From Engelhardtia mirabilis (GTDB taxonomy: Bacteria > Planctomycetota > UBA1135 > GCA-002686595), in the NCBI RefSeq assembly GCF_007748095.1, contig NZ_CP036287.1:3658001-3722000 (forward strand): a stretch of 64,000 nucleotides of DNA, read 5' to 3'. Position 1 is the stretch's first letter; each line of letters begins with the position of its first letter. Positions 48,541-57,302 of this stretch are shown here, in pieces. The notes below the pieces were generated by a model. The model ran no database searches. It had not been told where the DNA came from and saw only the letters and a list, made by a program, of their open reading frames with translations. Made by a program: the position numbers and the translations under genes.

Positions 48541-49423
48541 GCTCGCCTCCGCCGCGGCTCAGGTCGACGACCACGATCTCCGCCGGCGAGCGCAGTCGCA
48601 GGGGCACGCCCAAGGCACCCAAGCCGCGGCTGGTGAGCAGCACCGCCCCGTCCCGCTCGACCCGATCGCCGGGGTGCGCCGGCGCCAGGCGGCGCACCAG
48701 TGGCAGGTCGATCTGGTGGCCGTGGCTGTGGCCGCTGAGCACGAGCGCGCAGCCGGCCGCGGCCAGGGCGGGCCCCCCGGCCGGGTTGTGGCACAGCACG
48801 ACTTCCACGTCGCCCGCGCGGACAGCATGCCGAGCGCGCTGAAGGTCCACCTGCTTGGCCTCCTCGAGGTCCTCGAGCCCCACCAACGCGACCGCGCCGG
48901 GCCCCTCGCCGAAGCGCACGGACTCGTCCAGCAGGAAGCGCAGGCCGGCCTCGGCTTCGAAGCGCGCGGCGATCTCGCGCTCGCGCCGACCGCGGTAATC
49001 GTGGTTGCCGAAGACGCCAAAGCTGCCCCTGCGCGCTCGCAATCCCGCCAGGTCCTCGAGCAGCAGGTAGGACTCCTCGGCGCGCTTGGTGATCAAGTCA
49101 CCCGTGAGCACCACCAGGTCCGGATCGAGGGCGTTGCAGGCCTCGACGACGGCGGACAGGTCCCCGCGCCCGAGGAAGGGACCTGCGTGGGGATCGGAGA
49201 GCTGGACGATGCGAAAGGCCTCGAGTTCGGGCGCCAGTCCCGGCGTGATGACGGTCTCGTGGCGCACGCGGAAGCGCCCGGGAGCGAGGAACGCCGCGCG
49301 GTAGAACGCGCGCCCGCCGAGAGCCGCGCTGACCCGTTGGAGCCCCCCGAAGAAGGCCAGGCGGCCGCCGCCGAAACGCCGTGGCTCCTGGCGCAGGCCG
49401 AGATCGGTGGCGTCGCCGCTCAC
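48530..49423 (-). CDS. Metallophosphoesterase (YkuE/YaeI-like)
   Basis: 297 residues from a GTG that overlaps the upstream stop as GTGA. All metal-binding motifs of the calcineurin-like family are present in order: VQLSDPHAGPF, LTGDLI, FGNHDY, LCHNPAGG and LSGHSHGHQ. The layout with HETVITPGL leading into the first motif matches YkuE/YaeI-type enzymes, which act on membrane or lipid-linked phosphates such as UDP-diacylglucosamine. Operon partners suggest an envelope role. Confidence 0.8.
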   Translation of the reverse strand: MSGDATDLGLRQEPRRFGGGRLAFFGGLQRVSAALGGRAFYRAAFLAPGRFRVRHETVITPGLAPELEAFRIVQLSDPHAGPFLGRGDLSAVVEACNALDPDLVVLTGDLITKRAEESYLLLEDLAGLRARRGSFGVFGNHDYRGRREREIAARFEAEAGLRFLLDESVRFGEGPGAVALVGLEDLEEAKQVDLQRARHAVRAGDVEVVLCHNPAGGPALAAAGCALVLSGHSHGHQIDLPLVRRLAPAHPGDRVERDGAVLLTSRGLGALGVPLRLRSPAEIVVVDLSRGGGERAR

Positions 49424-50841
49424 CGCTCCTGATCCGCCTCGCCGTCGGTGTAGCCCAGGGCCTCCAAGACCGCCCGGTCCTCGTCGTCGAGCTCGTCCTC
49501 GCCCTCGTGGCGCCGCGAGTCCCACCAGACCTGCAGGCGTGCCTCGAGCTCGGCGGCCAGCTCGGGGTCATCGATCGGACGACGGGCCTCGGGATCCTCG
49601 TGCAGGTCGTAGAGCACCGGGGTGAGGCCGTACTTCTCGGCTCGCTTCGGCGTGGGCACGATCAGCTGGTAGCGCCCGTCAGCCAGGATCGAACCGCCGC
49701 GCGAGATGAACGAGACGAGCTCCGTGCGCCGACTGGCGGCGTCGTCGGCGAACAGGTCGACGCCGTCGGTGGGCGGCGCGTCCAGTCCAGCCAGACCCAG
49801 GATGGTCGGCATCACGTCCACCGACCAAGTCGGCTCCGAGCGCCGCACCCCGGCGGGAACGCCCGGCCCCGAGATGATCAGCGGCACGTGGATCTGCTCG
49901 GGCTCGAGCATCGCGCCGTGGGTCGAATAGAGCTCGGGGATCGCCCCCTTCTCCTTGTTGACCGTGTCCGGGGGAGCGGCCCGTTGCCACAACCCCTCGC
50001 CGTGGTCCGCGGTCAAGACGCGGACCGTGCGCTCGAGCCGCCCGCGCCGCTCGAGCTCGTCGAACAGCCTTCCGATGGAGGCGTCGACCTGGGCGATCTC
50101 ACCCTCGTAGAGGGCGATCGCGGCCTCGATGCCGCGGTACATCTCGGGCGTCAGGCGCTCGCGCGCCTGGGCCGGCATGGCGCGCAGGAAGCGATCGTGG
50201 CGTCCGGTCGAGTTGCGCGCCGAGAACGTTGTCGGGTCGCTGGGCAGGTAGGGTTGGTGCGGGTCGAACGGCATCACCCACAGGAATACCGGAACGCCCT
50301 CGGGCGCCGCGTCCAAGGCCGCCAGGGCTCGGTCTACGACCTCGCTCGAGTGCCAACCGTTGCGCGGTCCGCGCTCGGGGATCGGGTAGCGCTCGTAGGA
50401 ATCGAAGCTGCGCCCCCAGCCGCGGGCGTCCGCCAGAAGCGTGTTGGAGCTGACACCGATGGTGTAGTAGCCGGCCTCGTCGAATACGTCGGCCAAGGTC
50501 GGCTGGTCGGGCCAGAGCTTGCCGGAGTTGTCCGAGCGCACGCGCCCGGTGAACAGCATGGCCATCGACGGCGCCGTCCACGAGCTGGCCGAGAAGTGCC
50601 GCTCGAAGACTGTAGCGCCCTCGGCCCAGGCGTCGATGCGAGGCGAGGTCGCGCGGTCGTGCCCGTAAAGGGAGAGGTGATCCGCGCGCAGGGTGTCGAC
50701 GGAGATCAGCAGGACGTTCGGACGCTCGCGGCTCGTCGCGCCGCCGCCGCAGCCGACAGCCAGCAGCACAGCGGCGAGGAGCCACGCGGCGCGCGCCTGG
50801 GTGTCGATCCGGACCCTTGTCCTGGGCGAGACTTCGAACAT
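49420..50841 (-). CDS. Lipoprotein of the sulfatase/alkaline phosphatase superfamily
   Basis: 473 residues with a lipoprotein leader (AAVLLAVGC, Cys31). Core motifs: PNVLLISVDTLRADHLSLYG (Asp49), SSWTAPSMAMLFTGR (~86-100) and LTADHGEGL for metal binding. The position where true sulfatases carry Cys or Ser for formylglycine (C/S-x-P-S-R) reads Thr89-Ala-Pro-Ser-Met, so the nucleophile is probably Thr, as in phospho-transferases and hydrolases of the superfamily. It may act on phosphate or phosphonate esters on glycans or lipids, not on sulfate. Confidence 0.75.
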   Translation of the reverse strand: MFEVSPRTRVRIDTQARAAWLLAAVLLAVGCGGGATSRERPNVLLISVDTLRADHLSLYGHDRATSPRIDAWAEGATVFERHFSASSWTAPSMAMLFTGRVRSDNSGKLWPDQPTLADVFDEAGYYTIGVSSNTLLADARGWGRSFDSYERYPIPERGPRNGWHSSEVVDRALAALDAAPEGVPVFLWVMPFDPHQPYLPSDPTTFSARNSTGRHDRFLRAMPAQARERLTPEMYRGIEAAIALYEGEIAQVDASIGRLFDELERRGRLERTVRVLTADHGEGLWQRAAPPDTVNKEKGAIPELYSTHGAMLEPEQIHVPLIISGPGVPAGVRRSEPTWSVDVMPTILGLAGLDAPPTDGVDLFADDAASRRTELVSFISRGGSILADGRYQLIVPTPKRAEKYGLTPVLYDLHEDPEARRPIDDPELAAELEARLQVWWDSRRHEGEDELDDEDRAVLEALGYTDGEADQER

Positions 50842-50911
50842 GGGCGTGAGGTTACCCGCTGGATCGCCTCGGCCCAGGGGCGTGCCGCCGCCAGGCCCTA
50901 TCGTCGCTCGC

Positions 50912-53158
50912 TCAGCGCGAGACGATGCGCGGCTCGGCGAAGCCCCCGAGGATCACTACCGGCTGACCAGGCGTCGATCCCTCCGGCAAGGCCATCGGCG
51001 CCAGCTCGAAGGACAGATCCACTTCGCTCCCGGCCCAGGGCGCCAGGTCGACCCACAGGGATTGCCACAGCTTCGGGTCGCCGCGCCGGGTGTCGATCGA
51101 CTTCTCCGCGACGACCTTGCCGTCGATGCGCACGCGCAGGATGCAGCCCGGGCCCTCGATGCCCTCGTAGGTCAGACGGTGGTGCTCGCCCACGTCCACG
51201 GTGAAAACGCTGCCCGGCGGGATCGGCACGCCGTGCCAGGTCACCCGACCCGGGAACAGGATCTGCACCGCCAGCTTGCTGGGCTGGTCCACGTCGACCA
51301 TGAAGCGCTCGACGCCGATCGAACCCCGCATGGTCCGGCCACCGGCTTGGGCCGGCGGGTACTCGGAGACCTCGATCTGCGCTTCGCCGAGGCGCTCCAG
51401 GAAGGGGTTGGTGTCCTCGATGGTCCAGACCTGCAGCTCGTCGTGCTGGTGGGTCGAGAAGGACCAGGGCAGGAAGCCCGCCTCGTGTCCGTAGAAGCCG
51501 GCGCCGGCGTGGGAGTTGTGGATGCGGATCGGCCAGGGGTCGGCGTAGACGGTGATCGGACCCGGCCGCATGCGGCGACGCACGCCCTCGTGCAGGCGAT
51601 AGCGCCCGCCGGATCCGTCGTCGTTGGCCGCCGTGCACAGGATGCGCGACTTGAGGATGCGGTCGCCCGAGGCGGGGGCGTTGGAGCGGCTGGGCAGGAT
51701 CTCGAGCCCCGCCACCTCTTCGAGGTACCAACGGAAGCCGAGCTCGCCCCAGATCCACGTCTTGCCAGTGCTCCAGTCGCCGTCCGGCGCGACCCGCAGG
51801 GCCACGTCCGCGGCGAGCTCTGGGTAGACGTTGGCCGCGGCGCGGTCGGCCTGGGCGGCACCGACGCCGAACAGCCCGCTCGCGACCAGGGCGACCCAGG
51901 CCGAGCGCGTCGGCAGGAGGCGCTTCGACGCGAGCCCGGCCAAGAGGAACATCCCCGGCAGCGCCGGCAGTGCGTAGCGCGTCGAGCCGAAGGGCACCGT
52001 CCACCAGGCGGCGAAGACGAAGCCCAAAGACCACAGGGCGATCAACGCCCGCGGCCCCCACACGGTGCGCCACTCGCCCAGACGACCGCCGAGGATCGCG
52101 GGCACGAGCCCGGTCCAGGGCCGCAACAGGAGGCCGAGCACCGCTCCGCCGAAGACGAACGCGCCCCAGAACACGGCGACGTTGGCGCCCGCGACCGGCG
52201 CCGGCACGATCGTCGGGGCCTTCAGGCCGAACCACACGCCCAGGGCCGCGCCGCCCATCGCCAGCACCAGGCTCGCGCGGTCGCGGACCAGCGCCCGCGC
52301 TGCGCTGATGGGAGCTGCGAGCAGTCCGAAGACCCAGCCGACGCCCACACCACCCAGGGCGCACACCGCCGACATCAGGCAGGCGGTGTGGTTGATCTTG
52401 ATCCCCATCATCCCGTCGGTCGCGCGCAGCACGTCCCACTGCCCGGTGATCGCCAGGGCGCCGAGCATGGTCCCGAGGAAGACGGCCAGGGCCGTTGCGG
52501 CGGGGATCAGCCCGCGCCAGCGCCACGGCGGCCAGAGCAGCGGCAGCACGGCCAGCAGCGGAACCGCCGCGAGCCCGTGGTAGCGGGTCAGGGCCGCGAG
52601 CGCGCCGCACACGCCGCCGATCAGGAGCAGCGAGCTGCGCCCGCGGCAGTGCCCTTCCACGGCCAGGGCCAGGCCCATGCTGAACAGCGCCAGCATCGGC
52701 ATGTCGGTCATCAGCCCAGGGGCCAAGACGAGCGGCGCCGGCGCCGCGCAGAAGGTCAGGGCCGTCAGCACCGGACGCGCACCGAGGCGCGCCGCCAGGC
52801 TCGCGCAGGAAGCCCCGAGCAGGCCCATCAACAGGGTGCCGATCAGGTGGCCGACCAGCAGGAAGTGCTCGCCGAAGAGCTGGGCGAACGCCATGCATAA
52901 CAGCCACACGGGGCCGTGCAACACGCCGTTGCCGGCCTCGACGATCTCGCCCTGGTAGTGAGTGGTCTGGCCGAAGACCTCGGCGCCGTGCTCGGTCAGG
53001 AGCTGCGCCACGCGCAAGTAGGCCCAGTCGTCCTGGTGCACGCCCTTGTCGAGGAAGGGCAACACGAGGGCCGCGCTGAGCAGCCCGGCGGCAATCAACT
53101 CGCCGCGCTTGGCCGCACGTCCGCCAGCCTCCGTCGCACCCGGGTCCGTCGCGCTCAT
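50912..53158 (-). CDS. ArnT/PMT-like (GT39/GT83-type) membrane glycosyltransferase
   Basis: 748 residues with about ten or more transmembrane helices in the first 430. The acidic pair of the family is in KGVHQDDWAYLR (Asp43, Asp44), right after the first TM segment, and FGSTRYALPALPGMFLLAGL lies at the last helices. The C-terminal ~300 residues form a soluble extracytoplasmic part with two beta domains. These enzymes move a sugar from a polyprenyl-phosphate donor to a lipid or protein. The GT2 gene upstream (ATGA overlap) probably makes that donor. Confidence 0.75.
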   Translation of the reverse strand: MSATDPGATEAGGRAAKRGELIAAGLLSAALVLPFLDKGVHQDDWAYLRVAQLLTEHGAEVFGQTTHYQGEIVEAGNGVLHGPVWLLCMAFAQLFGEHFLLVGHLIGTLLMGLLGASCASLAARLGARPVLTALTFCAAPAPLVLAPGLMTDMPMLALFSMGLALAVEGHCRGRSSLLLIGGVCGALAALTRYHGLAAVPLLAVLPLLWPPWRWRGLIPAATALAVFLGTMLGALAITGQWDVLRATDGMMGIKINHTACLMSAVCALGGVGVGWVFGLLAAPISAARALVRDRASLVLAMGGAALGVWFGLKAPTIVPAPVAGANVAVFWGAFVFGGAVLGLLLRPWTGLVPAILGGRLGEWRTVWGPRALIALWSLGFVFAAWWTVPFGSTRYALPALPGMFLLAGLASKRLLPTRSAWVALVASGLFGVGAAQADRAAANVYPELAADVALRVAPDGDWSTGKTWIWGELGFRWYLEEVAGLEILPSRSNAPASGDRILKSRILCTAANDDGSGGRYRLHEGVRRRMRPGPITVYADPWPIRIHNSHAGAGFYGHEAGFLPWSFSTHQHDELQVWTIEDTNPFLERLGEAQIEVSEYPPAQAGGRTMRGSIGVERFMVDVDQPSKLAVQILFPGRVTWHGVPIPPGSVFTVDVGEHHRLTYEGIEGPGCILRVRIDGKVVAEKSIDTRRGDPKLWQSLWVDLAPWAGSEVDLSFELAPMALPEGSTPGQPVVILGGFAEPRIVSR

Positions 53159-54162
53159 CGAACCCGTGAATCGGCCGATTCCGCGACCGGCGAGGTGGTC
53201 GCGCGGTGCTCATGACGCACCTCGAACAGGGGCTGGCCCTGGACCAGTCGGTAGACCCGGTGGGTGAACTCCCCCATCGCTCCGAGCACGAGCAGTTGTG
53301 CGCCGAGGACCGCCGCGAGCACCGCCATGGCCTGGGGCCTGGGATCGGCGTCGATCAGGTGCATGACCCGCAGTGCCAGGTAGGCACCGCCCACGCCCAC
53401 TCCGGCGGCGACCATCAGGAAGCCCAGGCCCGTGAGCTTGATGAAGGGGCGGTTGGAGAAAGAGACCGCGAAGTCGAGGGTCACGCCGAGTAGGGCCAGG
53501 CTCGAGTAGGCGCTGGAGCCGGCCTGGCGGGGCAGAGCCTCGATCTTGAGCTCCGTGGGGCGCTTGGAGAGCTTCGCCACCAGCGGCTTCAGGAACCGCC
53601 GCTGCTCGCCGCAGGTGGCCACGCGCTCGGTGACCGAGCGGTCGATGACCGCGACCGGGCAGCCCCAGTCGTGGAGCTGCACGCCGGTCACGTAGCGCAC
53701 GAAGCGGTTGAGCACGATCGACCCCAGGCGCCGCTGCAGCGGGTCGTTGCGGGTCGTGCGCCAGCCGCTGACGAAGTCCGCGCCCGCGCGCCAGGCGGCG
53801 ATGAAGGCCGGCAGCTCCTCCGGCCGCTGCTGCAGGTCCCCGTCGAGGATCGCGATCGACTTGCCCCGCGCGGCCTCGAAGCCCGCGCACAGGGCCGCGT
53901 GCTGGCCGAAGTTGCGGGCGAGCTCGACCACCACCAGGTGGGGACGACTTTGGACCTGGGCGCGCAGCACCTCCAGGCTGTCGTCGGGCGAACCGTCGAC
54001 CACGAAGACGTACTCGCGCGGCTCGTCGGCCAGCGCCGTGTCGAGACGATCCAGAAGCTCGATCAAGGTCGCGCTGTTGCGATAGATCGGGATGACGACC
54101 GAGACCTCGGGACGCTGCTGGTCGCCGTTCTCGTGTGCGGAGGGGGGCACGCTCACGGGCAC
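53155..54162 (-). CDS. GT2 glycosyltransferase, polyprenyl-phosphate sugar synthase type
   Basis: 335 residues from GTG. The GT-A domain has VSVVIPIYRN, VFVVDGSPDDS, ARNFGQHAALCAGFEAARG and ILDGDLQQRPEELP (DxD-type and 'DLQ.pPE' motifs), typical of dolichol/undecaprenyl-phosphate sugar synthases such as GtrB or ArnC. Two TM helices follow at ~240-262 and ~275-297. It should charge undecaprenyl phosphate with a sugar for the membrane transferase next to it. Confidence 0.85.
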   Translation of the reverse strand: MPVSVPPSAHENGDQQRPEVSVVIPIYRNSATLIELLDRLDTALADEPREYVFVVDGSPDDSLEVLRAQVQSRPHLVVVELARNFGQHAALCAGFEAARGKSIAILDGDLQQRPEELPAFIAAWRAGADFVSGWRTTRNDPLQRRLGSIVLNRFVRYVTGVQLHDWGCPVAVIDRSVTERVATCGEQRRFLKPLVAKLSKRPTELKIEALPRQAGSSAYSSLALLGVTLDFAVSFSNRPFIKLTGLGFLMVAAGVGVGGAYLALRVMHLIDADPRPQAMAVLAAVLGAQLLVLGAMGEFTHRVYRLVQGQPLFEVRHEHRATTSPVAESADSRVR

Positions 54163-54252
54163 ATCCTATCCCGAGGGGCCCGCGCGTCCGGCATCCGGCC
54201 GGCGGGGATCCGAGCCGATGGGCCAGCTCCCGGCGCGGCGTTGCCGCGCGGC

Positions 54253-55047
54253 TCAGAGGCCGACCACGGCGTCGGCCTCGACCACCGGCAGGGCGCGACG
54301 GCCGCGGGCGTCGACCAGCACCACATCGCCACTGCGGGCGAGCACCTCGAGGCCCCCGCCATCCAGAGTGATCTGCGCCTCGCCGTCGAAGACCTCCACC
54401 ATCCCCAAGGGCGTCTCGAGCGTCGCGCGGCCCTCGAGCTCCACCTGGCCCTCCTCCAGCCGCACGCGGCGGGTCAGGGAGCTGATCACGAGCAAGCGGG
54501 CGCCGGGGTCGATCGAGAGGTCGAAGCTGCCCGCCTCGATCCGGCAGCGCGCGCCGGGCTCGGTCAGGATCAGGTCCGACCGCACGAGCTTGACCGACAC
54601 CGAGTCCGCGTCGAGGGCGTGCCCCCCGATCCAGGAGGTGCCCTCGACCCAGTGGGCGGTGAGCGGAGGCTCGAAGTTCCAGTCCGAGCTGAGGCGCGTG
54701 GCGAAGAAGAACAGGGCCGCGGGCACCACGAACATCGCGAAGCGACGCAAGGACTTGGGCCGGATGCGGGGCTCCTGGCGCTCAGGTCCGAGGCCCCCAT
54801 GCTCGACGGAGATGGCCCCGCGATGGCTCTCGCGCACCTGGCGCCCGAGCCGCGCCTGCGTCTCCATCCGGCCGCGGTACTCGGACTTGCACGACGCGCA
54901 GCCGGAGAGGTGCTGCCGCAGCAGGGTGGCGATCGGGCCCGGTAGACCGCCGAATGCCAGCCGCTCGATCAGGCCCTCCGCCTGGACACAGGTGATCGGG
55001 GTCGGCTGTCCCGGTTGGTCCGGTGATCTGGGATCGGATCGCTCCAC
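54253..55047 (-). CDS. Anti-sigma-like protein: zinc finger, one TM, FecR domain
   Basis: 264 residues. The N-terminus has Cys20 and the HLSGCASC motif (His46, Cys50, Cys53), a zf-HC2 anti-sigma zinc finger. A TM segment lies at ~104-122 (RFAMFVVPAALFFFATRL). The periplasmic part (SDLILTEPGARCRIEAGSF, RVRLEEGQVELEGRATL, VEVFDGEAQITLDGGGLEV) fits a FecR domain. No sigma factor gene is adjacent on this strand in the window, so the partner is unknown. Confidence 0.75.
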   Translation of the reverse strand: MERSDPRSPDQPGQPTPITCVQAEGLIERLAFGGLPGPIATLLRQHLSGCASCKSEYRGRMETQARLGRQVRESHRGAISVEHGGLGPERQEPRIRPKSLRRFAMFVVPAALFFFATRLSSDWNFEPPLTAHWVEGTSWIGGHALDADSVSVKLVRSDLILTEPGARCRIEAGSFDLSIDPGARLLVISSLTRRVRLEEGQVELEGRATLETPLGMVEVFDGEAQITLDGGGLEVLARSGDVVLVDARGRRALPVVEADAVVGL

Positions 55048-55210
55048 GGCGGGCTCTGTCGACTATCGACCGGGAGTGCCGGGGGCCTGAGCCCCCCGCG
55101 GCGGCAGGGGGTATGCTTTCGCGCCCCGCGGGCCCCGCCAGGGTTCGATCGGCCCTCCGGGGCCTCGCGAGGCCGACAGATCGCCCCTCCCCCCCGAGCA
55201 ACGCCCCCCC
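55048..55210. promoter_or_regulatory. Divergent promoter region of the anti-sigma-like gene and the FabH-like gene
   Basis: 163 bases between opposite starts; the stretch CCCCTCCCCCCCGAGCAACGCC precedes the plus-strand ATG (positions ~55186-55207). No promoter boxes or Shine-Dalgarno motif are obvious. Confidence 0.3.
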
Positions 55211-56251
55211 ATGACCCGCGTCATCACCGGCACCGGCAGCTACCTCCCCGAGCGGGTGGTCGAGAACGCCGAGCTGCTCGAGATCGTCGAGAACTTCGAC
55301 GCCGAGCGGGCCGGGAGCGATCTCGATTCGTGGCTGCGGGGCCGCTACGGGGTCGAGCGGCGCCACTGGGCCGCCGAGGACGAGAGCACCGGCGACATGG
55401 GCTTGGTGGCCGCACGGCGCGCGCTCGAAGCGGCCGAGCTGGACGCCGACCAGATCGAGCTGATCGTGATGGCCACGGCCACCAGCGATCACGTGGCGCC
55501 CCACTCGGTGAGCTTCGTGCAGGCACAGCTCGGCACGAAGGCCGTCTTCCACCAGCTCCAGGACGCCTGCCCCGGGTTCCTGAACGCCCTGATCGTGGCC
55601 GACTCGCTGATGGCGAACCTGGGCTACAAGAAGGCGCTGGTGATCGCGGCCGAGAAGATGACGCACATCGTCGACAAGCGCGACTTCCGCATGATCGGCC
55701 TGTTCGCGGACGGTGCGGGCGCGGTGGTCCTCGAGGACGTCGACCTGCCCGAGGAAGTCGGATTCCGTTCCTTCTGGGCCGGTTCCGATGGCGCCGCCGG
55801 AAAGGCCCTGCGCGTGCCCGCTGGCGGCACCCGCACGCCGCTGACGGCTGAGCGCATGGCCGCCGGCGAGCACTTCCTGATCAGCGACTTCCGCGACGTC
55901 TATCCCTTCGCCGTTCGCACGACCCAAGCTTGCGTGGAGCAGGCCGTGGCGCGCGCCGGGATGACGGTCGACGACATCAGCTACGTGATCCCGCACCACG
56001 CCAGCGCCAACATCATCCAGGACGGCGTGGGACAGGCCGGCATCCGGCCCGAGCAGGTGCTGATGGCCATCGATCACACCGGCAACACCTCGAGCGCGAG
56101 CGTGCCCACGGCCTTGGACGAAGAGGTCCGCGCCGGCCGCTTCAAGGACGGCGACAACATCGTGCTCTTGGCCCTGGGCGGCGGCATGGGTTGGGCCAGC
56201 ACGGTCTACACCTGGGTCGACCCCGCCCGCGCCCGCGCTGCTCGCCGCTGA
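55211..56251 (+). CDS. 3-oxoacyl-ACP synthase III (FabH-like)
   Basis: 346 residues. The thiolase-fold catalytic set is complete: Cys120 (QDACPGFLNAL), His262 (IPHHASANII) and Asn292 (HTGNTSSASVP). GLFADGAGAVVL and LLALGGGMGWAS near the end are standard. The oxyanion-loop sequence QDACPGF in place of the usual AACSGF suggests a variant substrate. It condenses a starter acyl-CoA with malonyl-ACP in fatty acid or secondary lipid synthesis. No other fab gene is nearby. Confidence 0.85.
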   Translation: MTRVITGTGSYLPERVVENAELLEIVENFDAERAGSDLDSWLRGRYGVERRHWAAEDESTGDMGLVAARRALEAAELDADQIELIVMATATSDHVAPHSVSFVQAQLGTKAVFHQLQDACPGFLNALIVADSLMANLGYKKALVIAAEKMTHIVDKRDFRMIGLFADGAGAVVLEDVDLPEEVGFRSFWAGSDGAAGKALRVPAGGTRTPLTAERMAAGEHFLISDFRDVYPFAVRTTQACVEQAVARAGMTVDDISYVIPHHASANIIQDGVGQAGIRPEQVLMAIDHTGNTSSASVPTALDEEVRAGRFKDGDNIVLLALGGGMGWASTVYTWVDPARARAARR

Positions 56252-56262
56252 ACTCGCGCCGG

Positions 56263-56405
56263 GTAGGCGTTCGTACGGTGCCCGTTCGTACGGTGCCAGG
56301 CACGAAACCGCCGCCTAACGATGATGGGACCACGGCGCCTGTGGCGCCGTGGTCCCATGGTCGTTGAGGCGGCGGTTTCGTGCCTGGCACCGTACGAACG
56401 CCTAC
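56263..56405. repeat. Long palindromic element (REP/MITE-like)
   Basis: 143 bases. Two arms, each starting from GTAGGCGTTCGTACGGTG at the outer end and containing GTGCCAGGCACGAAACCGCC, meet at GGCGCC-TGT-GGCGCC near 56341. The left arm has a 15-base tandem duplication (CCGTTCGTACGGTGC). Such GTGCCAGGCAC palindromes are typical of REP elements moved by Y1 (RAYT) transposases. No transposase gene is present here. Confidence 0.85.
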
Positions 56406-56528
56406 ACGGCCCCACCGACGATGCTTCGTTCGTCCCGCTCGATCCCCGCGCGCGACCGAAGCCTATTCGGCACCAAGTCACGCCGCGCCGCGGCTCGGCA
56501 TCGTGGCGCGCGGTTAGAGTTCGAGCCC

Positions 56529-57302
56529 ATGACGACGCCCGACGCCACCCTGCGGATCGCCATGTGGTCCGGTCCGCGCAACATCTCCACCGCGCTGATG
56601 CGCTCCTTCGAAGCGCGCGGCGACTGCGCCGTCGTCGACGAGCCGCTCTACGCCCACTACCTCGACGTCACGGGACTTCAGCACCCCGGACGCGAGCAGA
56701 CCCTGGCCAGCCAGGAGCGTGACTGGCGCGCCGTCACCGACTGGCTCGGCGGCGCGGTGCCCGGCGGCAAGCCGGTCTGGTACCAAAAGCACATGGCCCA
56801 CCACCTGCTGCCGATCGTCGGCCGCGATTGGCTCGACAGCCTGCGGCACGCCTTCCTGGTGCGCGAGCCGGAGGCGATGTTGACCTCGCTGATCGAGGTC
56901 TGGCCGGAGCCGACCCTCGAGGACACCGGCCTGCCCCAGCAGGTCGAACTGTTCGAGCGCCTGACGGAGGAGGCCGGCGCGATCCCCGCGGTGGTCGACT
57001 CGGTCGAGCTGTTGCGCGACCCGGCCGGCGTGCTGGCGCAGCTTTGCGAGCGCCTGGGCCTCGCCTACACCGAGCGGATGCTGAGTTGGCCAGCAGGTCC
57101 CCGGTCCACGGACGGCGTCTGGGCGCCCCATTGGTACGCCAGCGTCGAGCGCTCCACCGGCTTCGCGCCCGTGCGGGAGAAGCAGGCCCGAGTCCCCGAG
57201 CGCTTGAGCGGCCTCTTGGACCGCTGTCGCGAGCTCTACTCGCGACTGGCCCCCCACCGGCTGCGCGCGACCACCGCGCCGCTCGGCGGAGGTGCCCGGT
57301 GA
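56529..57302 (+). CDS. Sulfotransferase family protein
   Basis: 257 residues from the ATG giving MTTPDATLRIAMWSGPRN. The 5'-phosphosulfate loop AMWSGPRNISTAL lies at residues ~11-23. HAFLVREPEAMLTSLIEVW carries the usual 3'-phosphate-binding Arg/Ser region. DSVELLRDPAGVLAQLCERLGL is typical of the C-terminal part. The family transfers sulfate from PAPS, though many bacterial members are uncharacterised. The stop overlaps the aminotransferase GTG (GTGA), so the two are co-translated. Confidence 0.75.
   Translation: MTTPDATLRIAMWSGPRNISTALMRSFEARGDCAVVDEPLYAHYLDVTGLQHPGREQTLASQERDWRAVTDWLGGAVPGGKPVWYQKHMAHHLLPIVGRDWLDSLRHAFLVREPEAMLTSLIEVWPEPTLEDTGLPQQVELFERLTEEAGAIPAVVDSVELLRDPAGVLAQLCERLGLAYTERMLSWPAGPRSTDGVWAPHWYASVERSTGFAPVREKQARVPERLSGLLDRCRELYSRLAPHRLRATTAPLGGGAR

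Noticed and set aside
50693..52900. Long plus-strand open frame opposite the membrane glycosyltransferase
   Set aside because: The minus strand encodes a clear multi-TM glycosyltransferase; the plus-frame product is Arg/Gln/Ala-rich low-complexity sequence.
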